64,000 nucleotides of DNA from Nanoperiomorbus sp963522845 (GTDB lineage Bacteria; Patescibacteriota; Saccharimonadia; Saccharimonadales; Saccharimonadaceae). The first letter of the stretch is position 1; every line of letters starts with the position of its first letter. The notes under the pieces are model-generated. The model was not told the origin of the DNA and made no database searches. It was given only the letters and a program-made list of their open reading frames with translations. Position numbers and translations under genes: made by a program. Of the stretch, positions 50,313-59,454 are shown in pieces. The DNA is taken from the NCBI GenBank assembly GCA_963522845.1, contig CAUQYZ010000001.1, positions 124,001 through 188,000 of the forward strand. Direction: 5' to 3'.

Positions 50313-53300
50313 ATGAATAAACAAAGCGCTGTCTACTATCGACTGACCAAGCTTGGTCGTAGTCTGGCATACGCACTGGGAGTAGTGATTCTATCGTTAG
50401 CAGCGGTAATCAGTTCCGGCACCCCGGTCATCGCCGCCCCAAACGACAGTAGCTATGATCAAGTCATCCAGATCATGCATCTGGGCATCCCCGAGTACGC
50501 CTATAAAGGTGAACGGATGAAGGATAGCGCCTATGCGGGCACGGTTATCGCTCTGACCCAGACCGGTAAAGTCTACGCCTGGGGCAACAACATGTACGGC
50601 AAGGTCGGCATCGGCGCTGAGTGCACCATTGTTGAGCAGGGTAGCGTCAAAATTACCGCCGAGAAGAAGCCGCCCTGTTACTACGACAAGCCACAAGATC
50701 TGACCAAGTATTTCGGAGGCGAAAAAGTAGTCAAACTCTCCAGCTACGAAGGCTATGTTGCCGTCGCTATCACCGAGTCGGGCAAGCTATACTACTGGGG
50801 CTGGCGATACGATTGGAAGAAGGATGAGCAGCACAACACTCCCCACCTTGACCCAAGCATGTCAGGTATCCATACCACCGGTATGACTACCGGCTGGCCA
50901 AGCATTGCTTGGGACGACAAAGTGGTCTACGACATGCATAACAACGGTAGACCAAAGGATGGCTTGCGTTCGCCCCAGTCATATTCATATAGTTCCAATT
51001 CACTACCGAGTGATGTGACCATCAGAGAGGCCGATTTTACTACCAAGTCAGGCAACAGCCAAAACTATGGTGCCTGGGCTCTCACTTCTAAGAATAAGCT
51101 CCTGATGATACGCCATGACGGGACAACCTACGAAGCAACCAACGAGACCGTCGCTAAGCATGGCGGTATCAAGCATATTGGCTTTAACTACGCTATTGAT
51201 AACCAGGGTAAGATGTGGGCATATTACTACGGCAAGACACCGGCTGCTCTGGAAGACATATCGGCCAATATGATCGGCACCATACCGGCTATGCGTGACA
51301 TCGTCGGCACTAAGGAGATGGTACTACGCAGTACAGATGGTCGTTTCTACACCATCAACCTCGGTTTCATGGATAAGGACGGCAATACCTATGGTAAGAA
51401 GAAGTACGAGCCGAATGACGTCACTACCGCAGTTAACAAGAAAAAGGTTCGGCTCTTTAGCGGCAATATCACTGTTCCCGCCTACTTCTACGCTGGTAAA
51501 GTTCCCTCGCTCTATGATTACTCCTATGTCCTTGAAGGCAGCTCCAGTACAGTCTGCACCGCCCTCAGCGGCGCCGCCGAGACCACGGTTTCGACCGGTG
51601 GAATACACAGTGGTGTAGGCTTTGAGACCACTCAGCCTGTCGACGGCACTTATCCGGCTACCTGCGTCGATGTACCACAGGCAACGCCACCCAAGCCGGA
51701 TCCTAAGCCCGACCCTAAGCCTAACCCAAATCCCAATCCGAAGCCTAATCCCGGTGGCAATAATGGTCAGACCGGTCCGACTCAGCCCAACCAGAATCCG
51801 GGAGCTACCCACAATAATAGCGCAGCCAATGGCAACCAAGTCGGACCCGGTGTCCCCGCCGCCAATTTACCCACCCGGTCCAGCAACGGTCGCACCGGTA
51901 CCTCCAGCGCAGCAAAAACACCCAGCGCTCCTAACACCGGTGCGGAGCAGACCAGCCAAGCACCGGGGACAACGGTAGATGACAATATCATCCAGATATT
52001 ACACCTGGGCAACGCCAACTCGTATACCATCTTTGTCAATAATGAAGAAGAGAGCAAAAATGCCAAACGTTATGAAGATGATAGTCTATACGCAGGCACA
52101 GTGCTTGCTCTGACTCAGAGTGGCAGAGTCTATGCCTGGGGCAATAATGTCATGGGGTCGGTCGGTGTAGGCACTAAGTGCCAAATCAAAGGAACATATA
52201 GGTTCAATTATTATGTTATCAAACGCCCACCCTGTTACTACGATCAGCCACAAGATCTTACCGGGTACTTTAACGGCGATAAGATCATTAAGCTAACTAC
52301 CTATGGAGACGACTCTGCTAATATCGTTACCGCTATCTCCGAGTCGGGCAAAGTTTATTACTGGGGCTGGGAGAGTGACTGGGAAGAGAGTTGGCGACAC
52401 AATACTCCAACTCCGGATAAAAGCTTATCAGGTACCCACATCCTCGGTATCGGTAGTGGTGTCTCCCCTAGAGGTGGTTTCGCCTATAGTCAAAATACCG
52501 TTTACGGCTTATCTAGAGGAAATATAGAGCCGGGCGTCCCCAGACCGGATCTGACTAACGGCCTCTTTCCCGACGCCAGTAAAAAGTATGACCTAAGCTC
52601 CACTCTAGGAGACACCTCGATTAGAGAGATTGCCTACAACAACAACCCCGCCTACGATAATAAGAACAAAGGAATCTGGTTCCTCACTTCTAAAAACAAG
52701 CTCTATCAGCGCACTAGCAATGGTGGGTCGATCGTCGAAGCAAAGACCGACGAATTGACCAAGCGGGGTGGAGTGAAGCAAATCCGGGGAAACTTTGCTC
52801 TGGATAATCAGGGTAAGCTGTGGCTATACTGGCGAAGCAAAGACAACCGGCCTGCCACTATCTACGAGGCTGCACCCTACCTTACCAATTCGTTACCTCA
52901 GTTACGTGATCTTATCGGCAATACTTACGGGAATTCATTAATTGCCCGAGGGGTCGATAATCACATCTATGCCCTATCCGACCGTTTATTTGACGACCAG
53001 GGCAAGCCATACCCCGATGTTTCTTACCCGGACTTCAAGATCGTACCGACTGATGTCACTAGTCGACTCAGCAAGGAGGAGATAGCACTGCTTGACGGAC
53101 AGATCGTAATACCCGAGAAAATGAGTCATCTTCCCGACCTATTCAATTATTCTTTTGTCACCAAAGGCAAGTCCCAGAGAGTCTGCACCGTAATTAGTGG
53201 CGTAGCAGTACGTCGACTCGGCCCGGGTGAGCTATTCTCCGTACCGAATAAACAGACCAAGCAATCTCGAGCCAAAGGGACGCTTCAGCCCGTCGATGGC

Positions 53301-53447
53301 ACCTATCCGGTCACCTGCGTCTCACTCACACCGCCCAAAACACCCGACCCCGACCCGGTTAAGCCGCCCGTTACCCCGACCAAGCCGCCTACACCCGGCG
53401 TACCCGATACGCCCAAGCTACCCGGTGTACCCAACACCAGCTTATAG
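50313..53447 (+). CDS. Exported duplicated RCC1-repeat protein
   Basis: 1044 residues. Signal peptide (SLAYALGVVILSLAAVISSGTPVIAA), then two homologous halves. Each starts with a QI(M/L)HLG stretch and holds RCC1/BNR-like beta-propeller blades (YAGTVIALTQTGKVYAWGNN and YAGTVLALTQSGRVYAWGNN; CYYDKPQDLTKYF and CYYDQPQDLTGYF). Each half ends in a Pro-rich tail: the first has KPDPKPDPKPNPNPNPKPNP and then SAPNTGAEQ, the second ends PGVPNTSL. The duplication looks like an in-frame fusion of two tandem genes. No membrane anchor. I used the second ATG because GGAGG precedes it. Likely a secreted or surface interaction protein. Confidence 0.82.
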   Translation: MNKQSAVYYRLTKLGRSLAYALGVVILSLAAVISSGTPVIAAPNDSSYDQVIQIMHLGIPEYAYKGERMKDSAYAGTVIALTQTGKVYAWGNNMYGKVGIGAECTIVEQGSVKITAEKKPPCYYDKPQDLTKYFGGEKVVKLSSYEGYVAVAITESGKLYYWGWRYDWKKDEQHNTPHLDPSMSGIHTTGMTTGWPSIAWDDKVVYDMHNNGRPKDGLRSPQSYSYSSNSLPSDVTIREADFTTKSGNSQNYGAWALTSKNKLLMIRHDGTTYEATNETVAKHGGIKHIGFNYAIDNQGKMWAYYYGKTPAALEDISANMIGTIPAMRDIVGTKEMVLRSTDGRFYTINLGFMDKDGNTYGKKKYEPNDVTTAVNKKKVRLFSGNITVPAYFYAGKVPSLYDYSYVLEGSSSTVCTALSGAAETTVSTGGIHSGVGFETTQPVDGTYPATCVDVPQATPPKPDPKPDPKPNPNPNPKPNPGGNNGQTGPTQPNQNPGATHNNSAANGNQVGPGVPAANLPTRSSNGRTGTSSAAKTPSAPNTGAEQTSQAPGTTVDDNIIQILHLGNANSYTIFVNNEEESKNAKRYEDDSLYAGTVLALTQSGRVYAWGNNVMGSVGVGTKCQIKGTYRFNYYVIKRPPCYYDQPQDLTGYFNGDKIIKLTTYGDDSANIVTAISESGKVYYWGWESDWEESWRHNTPTPDKSLSGTHILGIGSGVSPRGGFAYSQNTVYGLSRGNIEPGVPRPDLTNGLFPDASKKYDLSSTLGDTSIREIAYNNNPAYDNKNKGIWFLTSKNKLYQRTSNGGSIVEAKTDELTKRGGVKQIRGNFALDNQGKLWLYWRSKDNRPATIYEAAPYLTNSLPQLRDLIGNTYGNSLIARGVDNHIYALSDRLFDDQGKPYPDVSYPDFKIVPTDVTSRLSKEEIALLDGQIVIPEKMSHLPDLFNYSFVTKGKSQRVCTVISGVAVRRLGPGELFSVPNKQTKQSRAKGTLQPVDGTYPVTCVSLTPPKTPDPDPVKPPVTPTKPPTPGVPDTPKLPGVPNTSL

Positions 53448-53508
53448 TCTGTAGTACCGGCAAGTGTGATCGTCGCATCTTTACCTTTGGCTGTGCCATA
53501 ATAGAGAT

Positions 53509-55026
53509 ATGAATCAAGCTCTAGCTGACAAGCTCAAGACTCTACCCGCTTCACCCGGTGTTTACTTTCATAAGGATCAGTCGGGTGAAGTAATCTACGT
53601 GGGTAAAGCCGCCGTACTCAAAAATCGAGTCCGTCAGTACTTTAACAGTAGCCCCAAAGACTTGAAGACTACCAAGCTGGTCCAGCATATCGCCATGACA
53701 GACTGGATCGAGACCGACTCCGAGATCGACGCTCTCTTTCTCGAGAACGAGATGATCAAGCGCTACCTGCCGAAATACAACATCCTGCTACGTGATGATA
53801 AGAATAACTCCTACGTACGTATCGATTTTCATGATGAATATCCTCTGGTTGCCACCACTCGGGCACCGGCCGATGACGGCGCAGACTACATCGGCCCCTT
53901 CTACGGCGGTGCACCGCTCAGAAAAGCACTACGTTACCTGCGCAAGACCTTTCCCTATCTGACTAAGCCCGGCGACCGTCAATCCGCTCTACTAAAACAA
54001 CTGGGCTTAGTGCCGAGTGGTAGCAGTGCCGATTATCGAGCTGATCTACATCAGCTGGTACGCTACCTCAAAGGCGGGCGGGTCAAGCTCCAACGAGAGA
54101 TAACCGGGGAGATGAAACAAGCTAGCGATCGGCAAGATTACGAAACTGCCCTCAGGCTACGCAATAAACTAACCAGTCTAAATGAACTACGTCGACAAAT
54201 CATCTTCGGACGAGATGAGTTTATGGATATTAGCAAAGACAAGGCACTAATGGAGGCTAAGCAACTATTTCAGCTGGCGGACATCCCTCGTCGCCTGGAA
54301 TGCTACGATATTTCACACCAGAGCGGTCAGAACGTAGTTGGAGCAATGGTAGTCGCCACCAACGGGGTGGCCGACAAGCGAGAATATCGTAAGTTTCAGA
54401 TTCACCGGCACCGCAATGATGACTTTGCCGCTATGGCTGAGGTAATGGAGCGACGCTTCTCACCTCGCCATCTGAGTTGGGGAGTGCCCGATCTGATCGT
54501 CGTTGACGGTGGCGAACCTCAGCTCAGAGCCGTACACCGGCTAGTGCTTGATATCCCCTTAGTTGGCCTAGCTAAGCGCAATGACGAGCTGATCGTCAGC
54601 AAATGCTATAGCCATATCCGACCCGAAGGTATTCAGCGCCTCCTAGCTAACCCCGAGCCGGGTGTGCTGGTCACCGACCTGGGCGACCACTATAGCCTAA
54701 ACTTTCACCTGGGGGCGCATCATTCCGCCGGTCATTCTTTCACTATGTTGGGTAAAGCGACCGTCAATCGTTACACCGATCTACTAAAACTTCTTCAGCG
54801 GCTACGCAACGAATCACATCGCTTCGCCATCTCTTATCACCGTAGCCTTAAGACTAGAGGTCAAACCGGCAATCTACTGGAAAGCATCCCCGGCATCGGC
54901 CCCGCCACCAGACGCAAGCTACTCCGACACTTTGGCTCGGTTCAGCAGGTCAGACAAAGCGAGGAGGCCGAGCTGGCTCAGGTAGTCGGGACTAAGCTGG
55001 CCCACCAAATTAAGTCCCGGCTATGA
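53509..55026 (+). CDS. uvrC: Excinuclease ABC subunit C
   Basis: Makes the two incisions in nucleotide excision repair. 505 residues: GIY-YIG domain (PASPGVYFHKD...EVIYVGKA), UVR motif region (KQASDRQDYETALRLRNKL), the RNase H-like domain (CYDISHQSGQNVVGAMVV, LIVVDGGEPQL) and two C-terminal HhH motifs (LLESIPGIGPATRRKLLRHFG). It is about 100 residues shorter than E. coli UvrC. The segment after FPY that normally holds four Fe-S-ligating cysteines reads LTKPGDRQSALLKQLGLVPS with no cysteine. ATG lies 6 nt after CATAAT. Confidence 0.96.
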   Translation: MNQALADKLKTLPASPGVYFHKDQSGEVIYVGKAAVLKNRVRQYFNSSPKDLKTTKLVQHIAMTDWIETDSEIDALFLENEMIKRYLPKYNILLRDDKNNSYVRIDFHDEYPLVATTRAPADDGADYIGPFYGGAPLRKALRYLRKTFPYLTKPGDRQSALLKQLGLVPSGSSADYRADLHQLVRYLKGGRVKLQREITGEMKQASDRQDYETALRLRNKLTSLNELRRQIIFGRDEFMDISKDKALMEAKQLFQLADIPRRLECYDISHQSGQNVVGAMVVATNGVADKREYRKFQIHRHRNDDFAAMAEVMERRFSPRHLSWGVPDLIVVDGGEPQLRAVHRLVLDIPLVGLAKRNDELIVSKCYSHIRPEGIQRLLANPEPGVLVTDLGDHYSLNFHLGAHHSAGHSFTMLGKATVNRYTDLLKLLQRLRNESHRFAISYHRSLKTRGQTGNLLESIPGIGPATRRKLLRHFGSVQQVRQSEEAELAQVVGTKLAHQIKSRL

Positions 55027-55038
55027 TATAATGACCCC

Positions 55039-55419
55039 GTGGAGAGAACGTTATCCTTTACCATTCGGTGGTTTGTCTGTGCGCTAGGTCTATGGGTGGC
55101 CGTACAACTATTCGGCTACGATACATTAAACTCAATACCGATGTCTGTCGCAACTTTCCTGCTGGCTGGTCTGGTCTTCTCAGCGATTAACGCTATTGTC
55201 AAGCCGGTAGTCACCGCTCTGTCTCTACCCTTTGTCCTAGTAACCATGGGGCTATTCACCCTGGTTATTAACGGACTGATGATCTGGCTGACTATCGCCA
55301 TGCTACCTAATATCCACATGAGCTTTGGCTGGGCTATAGTTAGTAGTCTGATCCTTAGTCTGCTAAACTATTTGCTAAACAGCCTAACGCCGATTGAATT
55401 AAACCAGGAGAGAGTATGA
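55039..55419 (+). CDS. Phage holin family 4 (PF04020)-type membrane protein
   Basis: 126 residues with four predicted membrane helices (FVCALGLWVAVQLFGY, VATFLLAGLVFSAINAIV, FVLVTMGLFTLVINGLMIWL, WAIVSSLILSLLNYLL). The family signature is the short loop NAIVKPVVTALSLPFVLVTMG. It is common in bacteria as a small membrane protein despite the holin name. GTG start 6 nt after TATAAT. Overlaps secG by 4 bp (ATGA), so both are co-translated. Confidence 0.88.
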   Translation: MERTLSFTIRWFVCALGLWVAVQLFGYDTLNSIPMSVATFLLAGLVFSAINAIVKPVVTALSLPFVLVTMGLFTLVINGLMIWLTIAMLPNIHMSFGWAIVSSLILSLLNYLLNSLTPIELNQERV

Positions 55420-55637
55420 AATTAAACGAGATATTAAACATTGTCATAGTAGCTAGCGCCAGTCTCACTGCCCTGTGCATCTTATTGCAAGCACGTGGCG
55501 CCTCACTCGGGGCAGGTTTTGGTGCCAGTGGCGAGCTGTTCACTACCAGGCGAGGACTAGAGAAGAACCTGTACGACACTACGATTATCCTGGCAGTTGT
55601 CTTTGTGGTTAGCCTGCTCGGCAGCATGATGGTCTAA
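55416..55637 (+). CDS. secG: Preprotein translocase subunit SecG
   Basis: 73 residues with two membrane helices and the loop LLQARGASLGAGFGASGELF followed by TTRRGLEKNLYDTTI, the SecG pattern. Helps SecYE move preproteins. Overlaps the holin-family gene by 4 bp and is preceded by AGGAGAG. The next gene, a substrate-binding protein, starts 11 bp later. Confidence 0.93.
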   Translation: MKLNEILNIVIVASASLTALCILLQARGASLGAGFGASGELFTTRRGLEKNLYDTTIILAVVFVVSLLGSMMV

Positions 55638-55648
55638 GGAGCTTTATC

Positions 55649-57436
55649 TTGATAACTAAGAGCTCAGCCGGCAGTAAGTGGGTCAAGCAGGCTCGGCGAC
55701 AAGTCGATCGAGCTACCAGTTCGGTTGTTAAACACACCAGCCACTTCATCACCGGTCGACTAGACCACATCCGAGCAGTCCGCCGAGATGTGGTCTTGTG
55801 GCTTTGTCTGATCTTACTCTTGATCTGTTGCTGCTTCGCCCAGGCCATCCAGATAAACAGTCGAACCATGGTAAAAGCGACTGCTCCCGGTGGTAACTAT
55901 GTGGAAGGAGTGGTAGATAAGCTAACCACCATCAGCCCTCTCTATGCAAATACCGACACCGAGAAAGCAGCTAGTCAGCTGGTTTATCCGGGGCTGCTAT
56001 CCTACGATAGCGCCAACAAGCTCCATGGACAGCTAGCTCACTCATGGCAGCACGATGACAGTGGTAAAGTCTGGACGGTCAAGCTAAGGTCGGATCTTAA
56101 ATGGGCTGACGGTCAAGCCTTGACTGCTTCAGACGTGGTGCACACTCTAGCACTAATGAAAAAGCCTGAGATCAATAGCACCATTAGCAGTAGCTGGCAG
56201 ACCATCACCGCCACCGCCAAAGATACCACGACAGTGGAGTTCACTCTACCAGCCCCACTGATGTCATTTGACTCTGCTTTGACTTTCGGAGTTTTACCCA
56301 AGCATATCCTGGAAGGTAAGTCAGCCATAGAGATAGCCGACCTCTCCAATAAACAGCCGGCTAAGCTTGTCGGTGCCGGACCTTTCAGCTTTGCCAGCAC
56401 TGAGAAGTCGGGCGATTCATCAACCTGGCGTTTCCAGCCTAACCCGAATTATTACGGCAATCCGCCCAAGCTAAACACATTCACCATCAGAACATATAGT
56501 GACAATAGCTCCCTCATCAAAGGACTGATCAGTAGCGAGGTTAACGCTATTAGCGGAGTCAAGATTGACAGTCTACCCCAGCTAAAGCATAATTTCAAGC
56601 TAATTCAGCTGAAGACTGCTGATGGAGTCTTCGCCATCTTTAACAACGAAGCCGATCTGACCGGCGACCCCGTCGTCCGACGAGCTCTACGTCTCGGACT
56701 GGATCGTAGCGCTATCCGAAGACAGGTTCTCAGCGGTAGTGACAACAAGCTCCACGAGCCGACTGCACTGGAGACACCGATTGCCACCGGCGTATACGAT
56801 CAAGTCGATCGGCTTAAGCAACCGGACTGCAATTTAGAGGAAGCCAAGAAGATGCTGGACGGCGCCGGATGGGTTCAGCCTCAGGGTAGCGACTATCGCC
56901 AAAAGTCCGGCGCCCAGCTCAATCTCAATATCATCACCATCGCCGACACTAACTATCAGAACGTCGCTCGTCTAATCGCTCAACAGTGGAAGAAGCTCGG
57001 GATTAACGCTCAAGTTAGAGCCATTCCGCCTAGCGGAGCACAGCAAAATTACCTAGCACCTCGTAATTACGACGTACTTGTCTACCAGATTCACCTCGGC
57101 GCCGACCCCGATATGTTTGCCTACTGGTCATCAACTCAGACTCAGGCGTCAGGACTCAATCTAGCTAATTACCGCTCTCGACGAGCTGAGATTGCTCTAT
57201 CGGCAGGACGTAGCAATACTAACCCAGAGGCTCGTCAAGCTCGTTATGTCGCCTTTGTCCATCAGTGGCTCAAGGACTGCCCCGCTATCGCCCTCTACCA
57301 GCCTAGTCTGATCTACGCCACCGAGCCTAGCGTCCGAATGCTCAACTCAGGGGAAGCTCTGATCGACGCCGGCAACCGCTACCAAGCGACCGGTAACTGG
57401 ACTAGCGCCACCAGAATGGTTATGACCACACCGTAG
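55649..57436 (+). CDS. Membrane-anchored oligopeptide-binding protein (SBP family 5)
   Basis: 595 residues. N-terminal membrane helix near residues 48-68 (VVLWLCLILLLICCCFA), then a periplasmic-binding-protein fold of the OppA type: PLYANTDTEKAASQLVYPGL, SWQHDDSGKVWTVKLRSDLKWADGQALTASDVVHTL, PVVRRALRLGLDRSAI and a final region. The start is TTG 55649-55651 with AAGGAG 9 nt upstream; no ATG is available nearby. It is the peptide receptor of an ABC importer, but no permease or ATPase genes are adjacent, so partners lie elsewhere. Peptide uptake fits an amino-acid auxotroph. Confidence 0.9.
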   Translation: MITKSSAGSKWVKQARRQVDRATSSVVKHTSHFITGRLDHIRAVRRDVVLWLCLILLLICCCFAQAIQINSRTMVKATAPGGNYVEGVVDKLTTISPLYANTDTEKAASQLVYPGLLSYDSANKLHGQLAHSWQHDDSGKVWTVKLRSDLKWADGQALTASDVVHTLALMKKPEINSTISSSWQTITATAKDTTTVEFTLPAPLMSFDSALTFGVLPKHILEGKSAIEIADLSNKQPAKLVGAGPFSFASTEKSGDSSTWRFQPNPNYYGNPPKLNTFTIRTYSDNSSLIKGLISSEVNAISGVKIDSLPQLKHNFKLIQLKTADGVFAIFNNEADLTGDPVVRRALRLGLDRSAIRRQVLSGSDNKLHEPTALETPIATGVYDQVDRLKQPDCNLEEAKKMLDGAGWVQPQGSDYRQKSGAQLNLNIITIADTNYQNVARLIAQQWKKLGINAQVRAIPPSGAQQNYLAPRNYDVLVYQIHLGADPDMFAYWSSTQTQASGLNLANYRSRRAEIALSAGRSNTNPEARQARYVAFVHQWLKDCPAIALYQPSLIYATEPSVRMLNSGEALIDAGNRYQATGNWTSATRMVMTTP

Positions 57437-57475
57437 CTAGCCCGGTGTCCGACGGTAATATGCTAGAATAGCCTT

Positions 57476-58120
57476 ATGAACGATAACCCACCTGTCCCTT
57501 CCGATCCCAACCACCTTACACCGGCCGAGCAAGCTGACCACGACCGTAGCGTCCATGATTACCCTGATATTCAGTTTTCGCCGACAGAATATGTGGTAAT
57601 TGATGTCGAGCGCTCTTTCTGGGGTATTGTCCGGATCTGGCTGTTCGCTCTGGCGGTCTTTCTAACTATGGCGATCGTGACCATCTTGATTGATCGCACT
57701 TCGCCGATCAAGATCGATTTCACTACAGAAGCATCGCTATTCGTCGGAACCATCGTCCTGACCTTGCTCTGTGGCATTGTCGGTACTCAGGTTTACCGCC
57801 AAAACACCTTCATCGTCACTAACGAACGGATCTTCGCTTGCATCCAGTACACCCCTTTTTCGCAGCGTAATCAGAATGTCGAGATCGAGCATATCGAGGA
57901 TTGTAGCTACGCCCAGACTAATCCGATCCAGACTATCCTCAACTACGGCTCTATTAGACTAAGTACCATTGGCGACGAGCAGACTTATGTCTTCACCTTC
58001 GTTGACCGCCCCAAGGAGCAGTTCCGCATCGTCAACCACGTCGTCCAACAGGTTGACGAAGGGCAGACTACTAAATACCGCAGTCCGACCGACCAATCCA
58101 ACCCACCGTCATCAAGCTAG
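57476..58120 (+). CDS. Membrane protein with bacterial PH domain (YdbS-like)
   Basis: 214 residues: an acidic N-terminal stretch, two membrane helices (VRIWLFALAVFLTMAIVTI and ASLFVGTIVLTLLCGIVG), then a bacterial PH domain (QNTFIVTNERIFACIQYTPF...VEIEHIEDCSYAQTNPIQTILNYGSIRLSTIGDEQTY). The NERIF and I-x-D-C/V-S motifs match DUF304/YdbS. Function in the membrane is unknown; some relatives support cell-wall or secretion stress. ATG lies 6 nt after TAGAAT. Confidence 0.87.
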   Translation: MNDNPPVPSDPNHLTPAEQADHDRSVHDYPDIQFSPTEYVVIDVERSFWGIVRIWLFALAVFLTMAIVTILIDRTSPIKIDFTTEASLFVGTIVLTLLCGIVGTQVYRQNTFIVTNERIFACIQYTPFSQRNQNVEIEHIEDCSYAQTNPIQTILNYGSIRLSTIGDEQTYVFTFVDRPKEQFRIVNHVVQQVDEGQTTKYRSPTDQSNPPSSS

Positions 58121-58134
58121 TGTCCTAGGGCTAG

Positions 58135-58575
58135 CTATTTCTTGTGGCTTGACTTAGTATAGTCCGCCTCAGCCTCCAGCTTGGCGGTCAGCGTGAAGTT
58201 CTTGCACTTGCCGTCACTGTCGCAGTCGGTGGCACTATAGCGATATTCACATTTGCCATTAGTCTTTTGCTCACCCTGGATATTGGTGTAGACACATTTA
58301 TCGCCATTCAGAGTATAGCCGGACGGGTCTGTAAATAATGTCGGGTCAATCATCGGCAGCTGTTCTCGGCTAATCCGGAGCGGGTAATTGCCGTGTTCAC
58401 GATGATAACCCTCCTTTAGAGCGTAGTACATGGCATTGATAGCAGTCTTGCGCTGTTGATCCCGGCTTGCCTTCTCCAGACTACTGCGCTGCAAGATGAA
58501 AAATGTCGCCAAGGTCGTCAGGATGATTATCACCACTACAACTTCGACAACGGTAAATCCCTTTTCTCTTTTCAT
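58135..58575 (-). CDS. Type IV pilin/pseudopilin-like protein
   Basis: 146 residues. KREKGFTVVEVVVVIIILTT is a class III signal peptide: prepilin peptidase would cut after the Gly, leaving N-methylated Phe and the conserved Glu at +5. Then a coiled N-terminal helix and a globular part with four cysteines (GDKCVY, GKCEYRY, ATDCDSDGKC). Start moved to ATG 58573-58575, 7 nt after TAGAAT, removing a non-family N-terminal extension. No other pilus genes are in the window; Saccharibacteria use type IV pili to move and to adhere to hosts. Confidence 0.88.
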   Translation of the reverse strand: MKREKGFTVVEVVVVIIILTTLATFFILQRSSLEKASRDQQRKTAINAMYYALKEGYHREHGNYPLRISREQLPMIDPTLFTDPSGYTLNGDKCVYTNIQGEQKTNGKCEYRYSATDCDSDGKCKNFTLTAKLEAEADYTKSSHKK

Positions 58576-58588
58576 TGCCTCTATTCTA

Positions 58589-58987
58589 TCATCTATTCTG
58601 GCCAAATAGAAAATCCAGCCACTGATCAAAGTTCGACTTGGTCACCACGGCACCACCAGACCGTTTCGCCTTGCTAGCGTGCGAAACACGAGGCAAGACA
58701 ACCAAGTGCTCACCCGGCAGAGCCTTGCCTAGTAGCGACCGAGCAGATAGCTCCATATACTCATCTGTCCGGTAATAGAGCTGTTCCAGACGCAGGTTTT
58801 GATTCTCCAGCTCAAGCATCTGGCTATCCAGCTTGGCATTATCAACCTGACGTTGCAGCTTGTAATTATTATTTAGCACCTGGATAACCATCGCCATCCA
58901 GACCGCCACAGCAGCAATAACGACCATTAGCACCAATCGGCTCACAGTCCAGAAACGCACAAACTTTCGTCCTAATCTATCAAGCAC
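58589..58987 (-). CDS. FtsB/DivIC-like septum protein
   Basis: 132 residues: a short cytosolic start, one membrane helix (LVLMVVIAAVAVWMAMVIQVL), then a coiled coil (NYKLQRQVDNAKLDSQMLEL...ENQNLRLEQLYYRTDEYMEL) and a short C-terminal domain with RSLLGKALPGEHLVVLP, the layout of FtsB/DivIC division proteins. I use the GTG at 58985-58987, which is 6 nt after TATAAT; another GTG two codons earlier abuts the -10. Upstream of the pilin-like gene by 13 bp. Confidence 0.78.
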   Translation of the reverse strand: MLDRLGRKFVRFWTVSRLVLMVVIAAVAVWMAMVIQVLNNNYKLQRQVDNAKLDSQMLELENQNLRLEQLYYRTDEYMELSARSLLGKALPGEHLVVLPRVSHASKAKRSGGAVVTKSNFDQWLDFLFGQNR

Positions 58988-59031
58988 AACCACATTATAG
59001 CATCACCGCTATGCTATAATTAGCTCTAAGT

Positions 59032-59107
<76 letters not shown>

Positions 59108-59120
59108 AATTTGTAATACA

Positions 59121-59153
59121 AAAAATACCCCACTTTAGCCAGGGGTATTTTAT
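59121..59153. terminator. Bidirectional terminator between tRNA-Met and the following small gene
   Basis: AAATACCCC/GGGGTATTT stem (59123-59131 and 59142-59150) with A/T runs on both sides. Confidence 0.8.
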
Positions 59154-59181
59154 ACTTGTTATCCTAGCGGATATTAAGGGG

Positions 59182-59400
59182 TTATTTCTTCTTCTTTAAT
59201 GTAGGAAAGCCGTTACGAGGATTCTCGACCACGTAGTAATCAGCAGGAACAGCATCAATCGGAGTCTCTTTGCCGCTACGACCACCAATGTTCTTAGCGA
59301 AGAAATGGATCGTTTGCTCTCGATTACCCTTGATGATCACTTTCTTTTCATGTAGATAGAATGTCACTCCTCTTGAATTGACATATTCATAAGCTGCCAT
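59182..59400 (-). CDS. Conserved small basic protein
   Basis: 72 residues: AAYEYVNSRGVTFYLHEKKV, then KGNREQTIHFFAKNIGG and YYVVENPRNGFPTLKKKK. The pattern (Tyr-rich start, G-x-x-Q-x-I-x-x-F-x-K, V-x-E-N-P-R-N-G-x-P) agrees with small proteins I recall from CPR genomes, without assigned function. The Lys tail suggests contact with nucleic acid or the ribosome. TATCAATG-proximal GGAGGA upstream serves as ribosome-binding site. Confidence 0.7.
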   Translation of the reverse strand: MAAYEYVNSRGVTFYLHEKKVIIKGNREQTIHFFAKNIGGRSGKETPIDAVPADYYVVENPRNGFPTLKKKK

Positions 59401-59454
59401 TGATATCCTCCTTCTTAACTTACATCTCCAGAGTATATTATCCGGCTACTACTG

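Noticed and set aside
55039..55419. Prophage holin
   Set aside because: The family is widespread in ordinary chromosomes and no phage genes surround it; its partner is secG.
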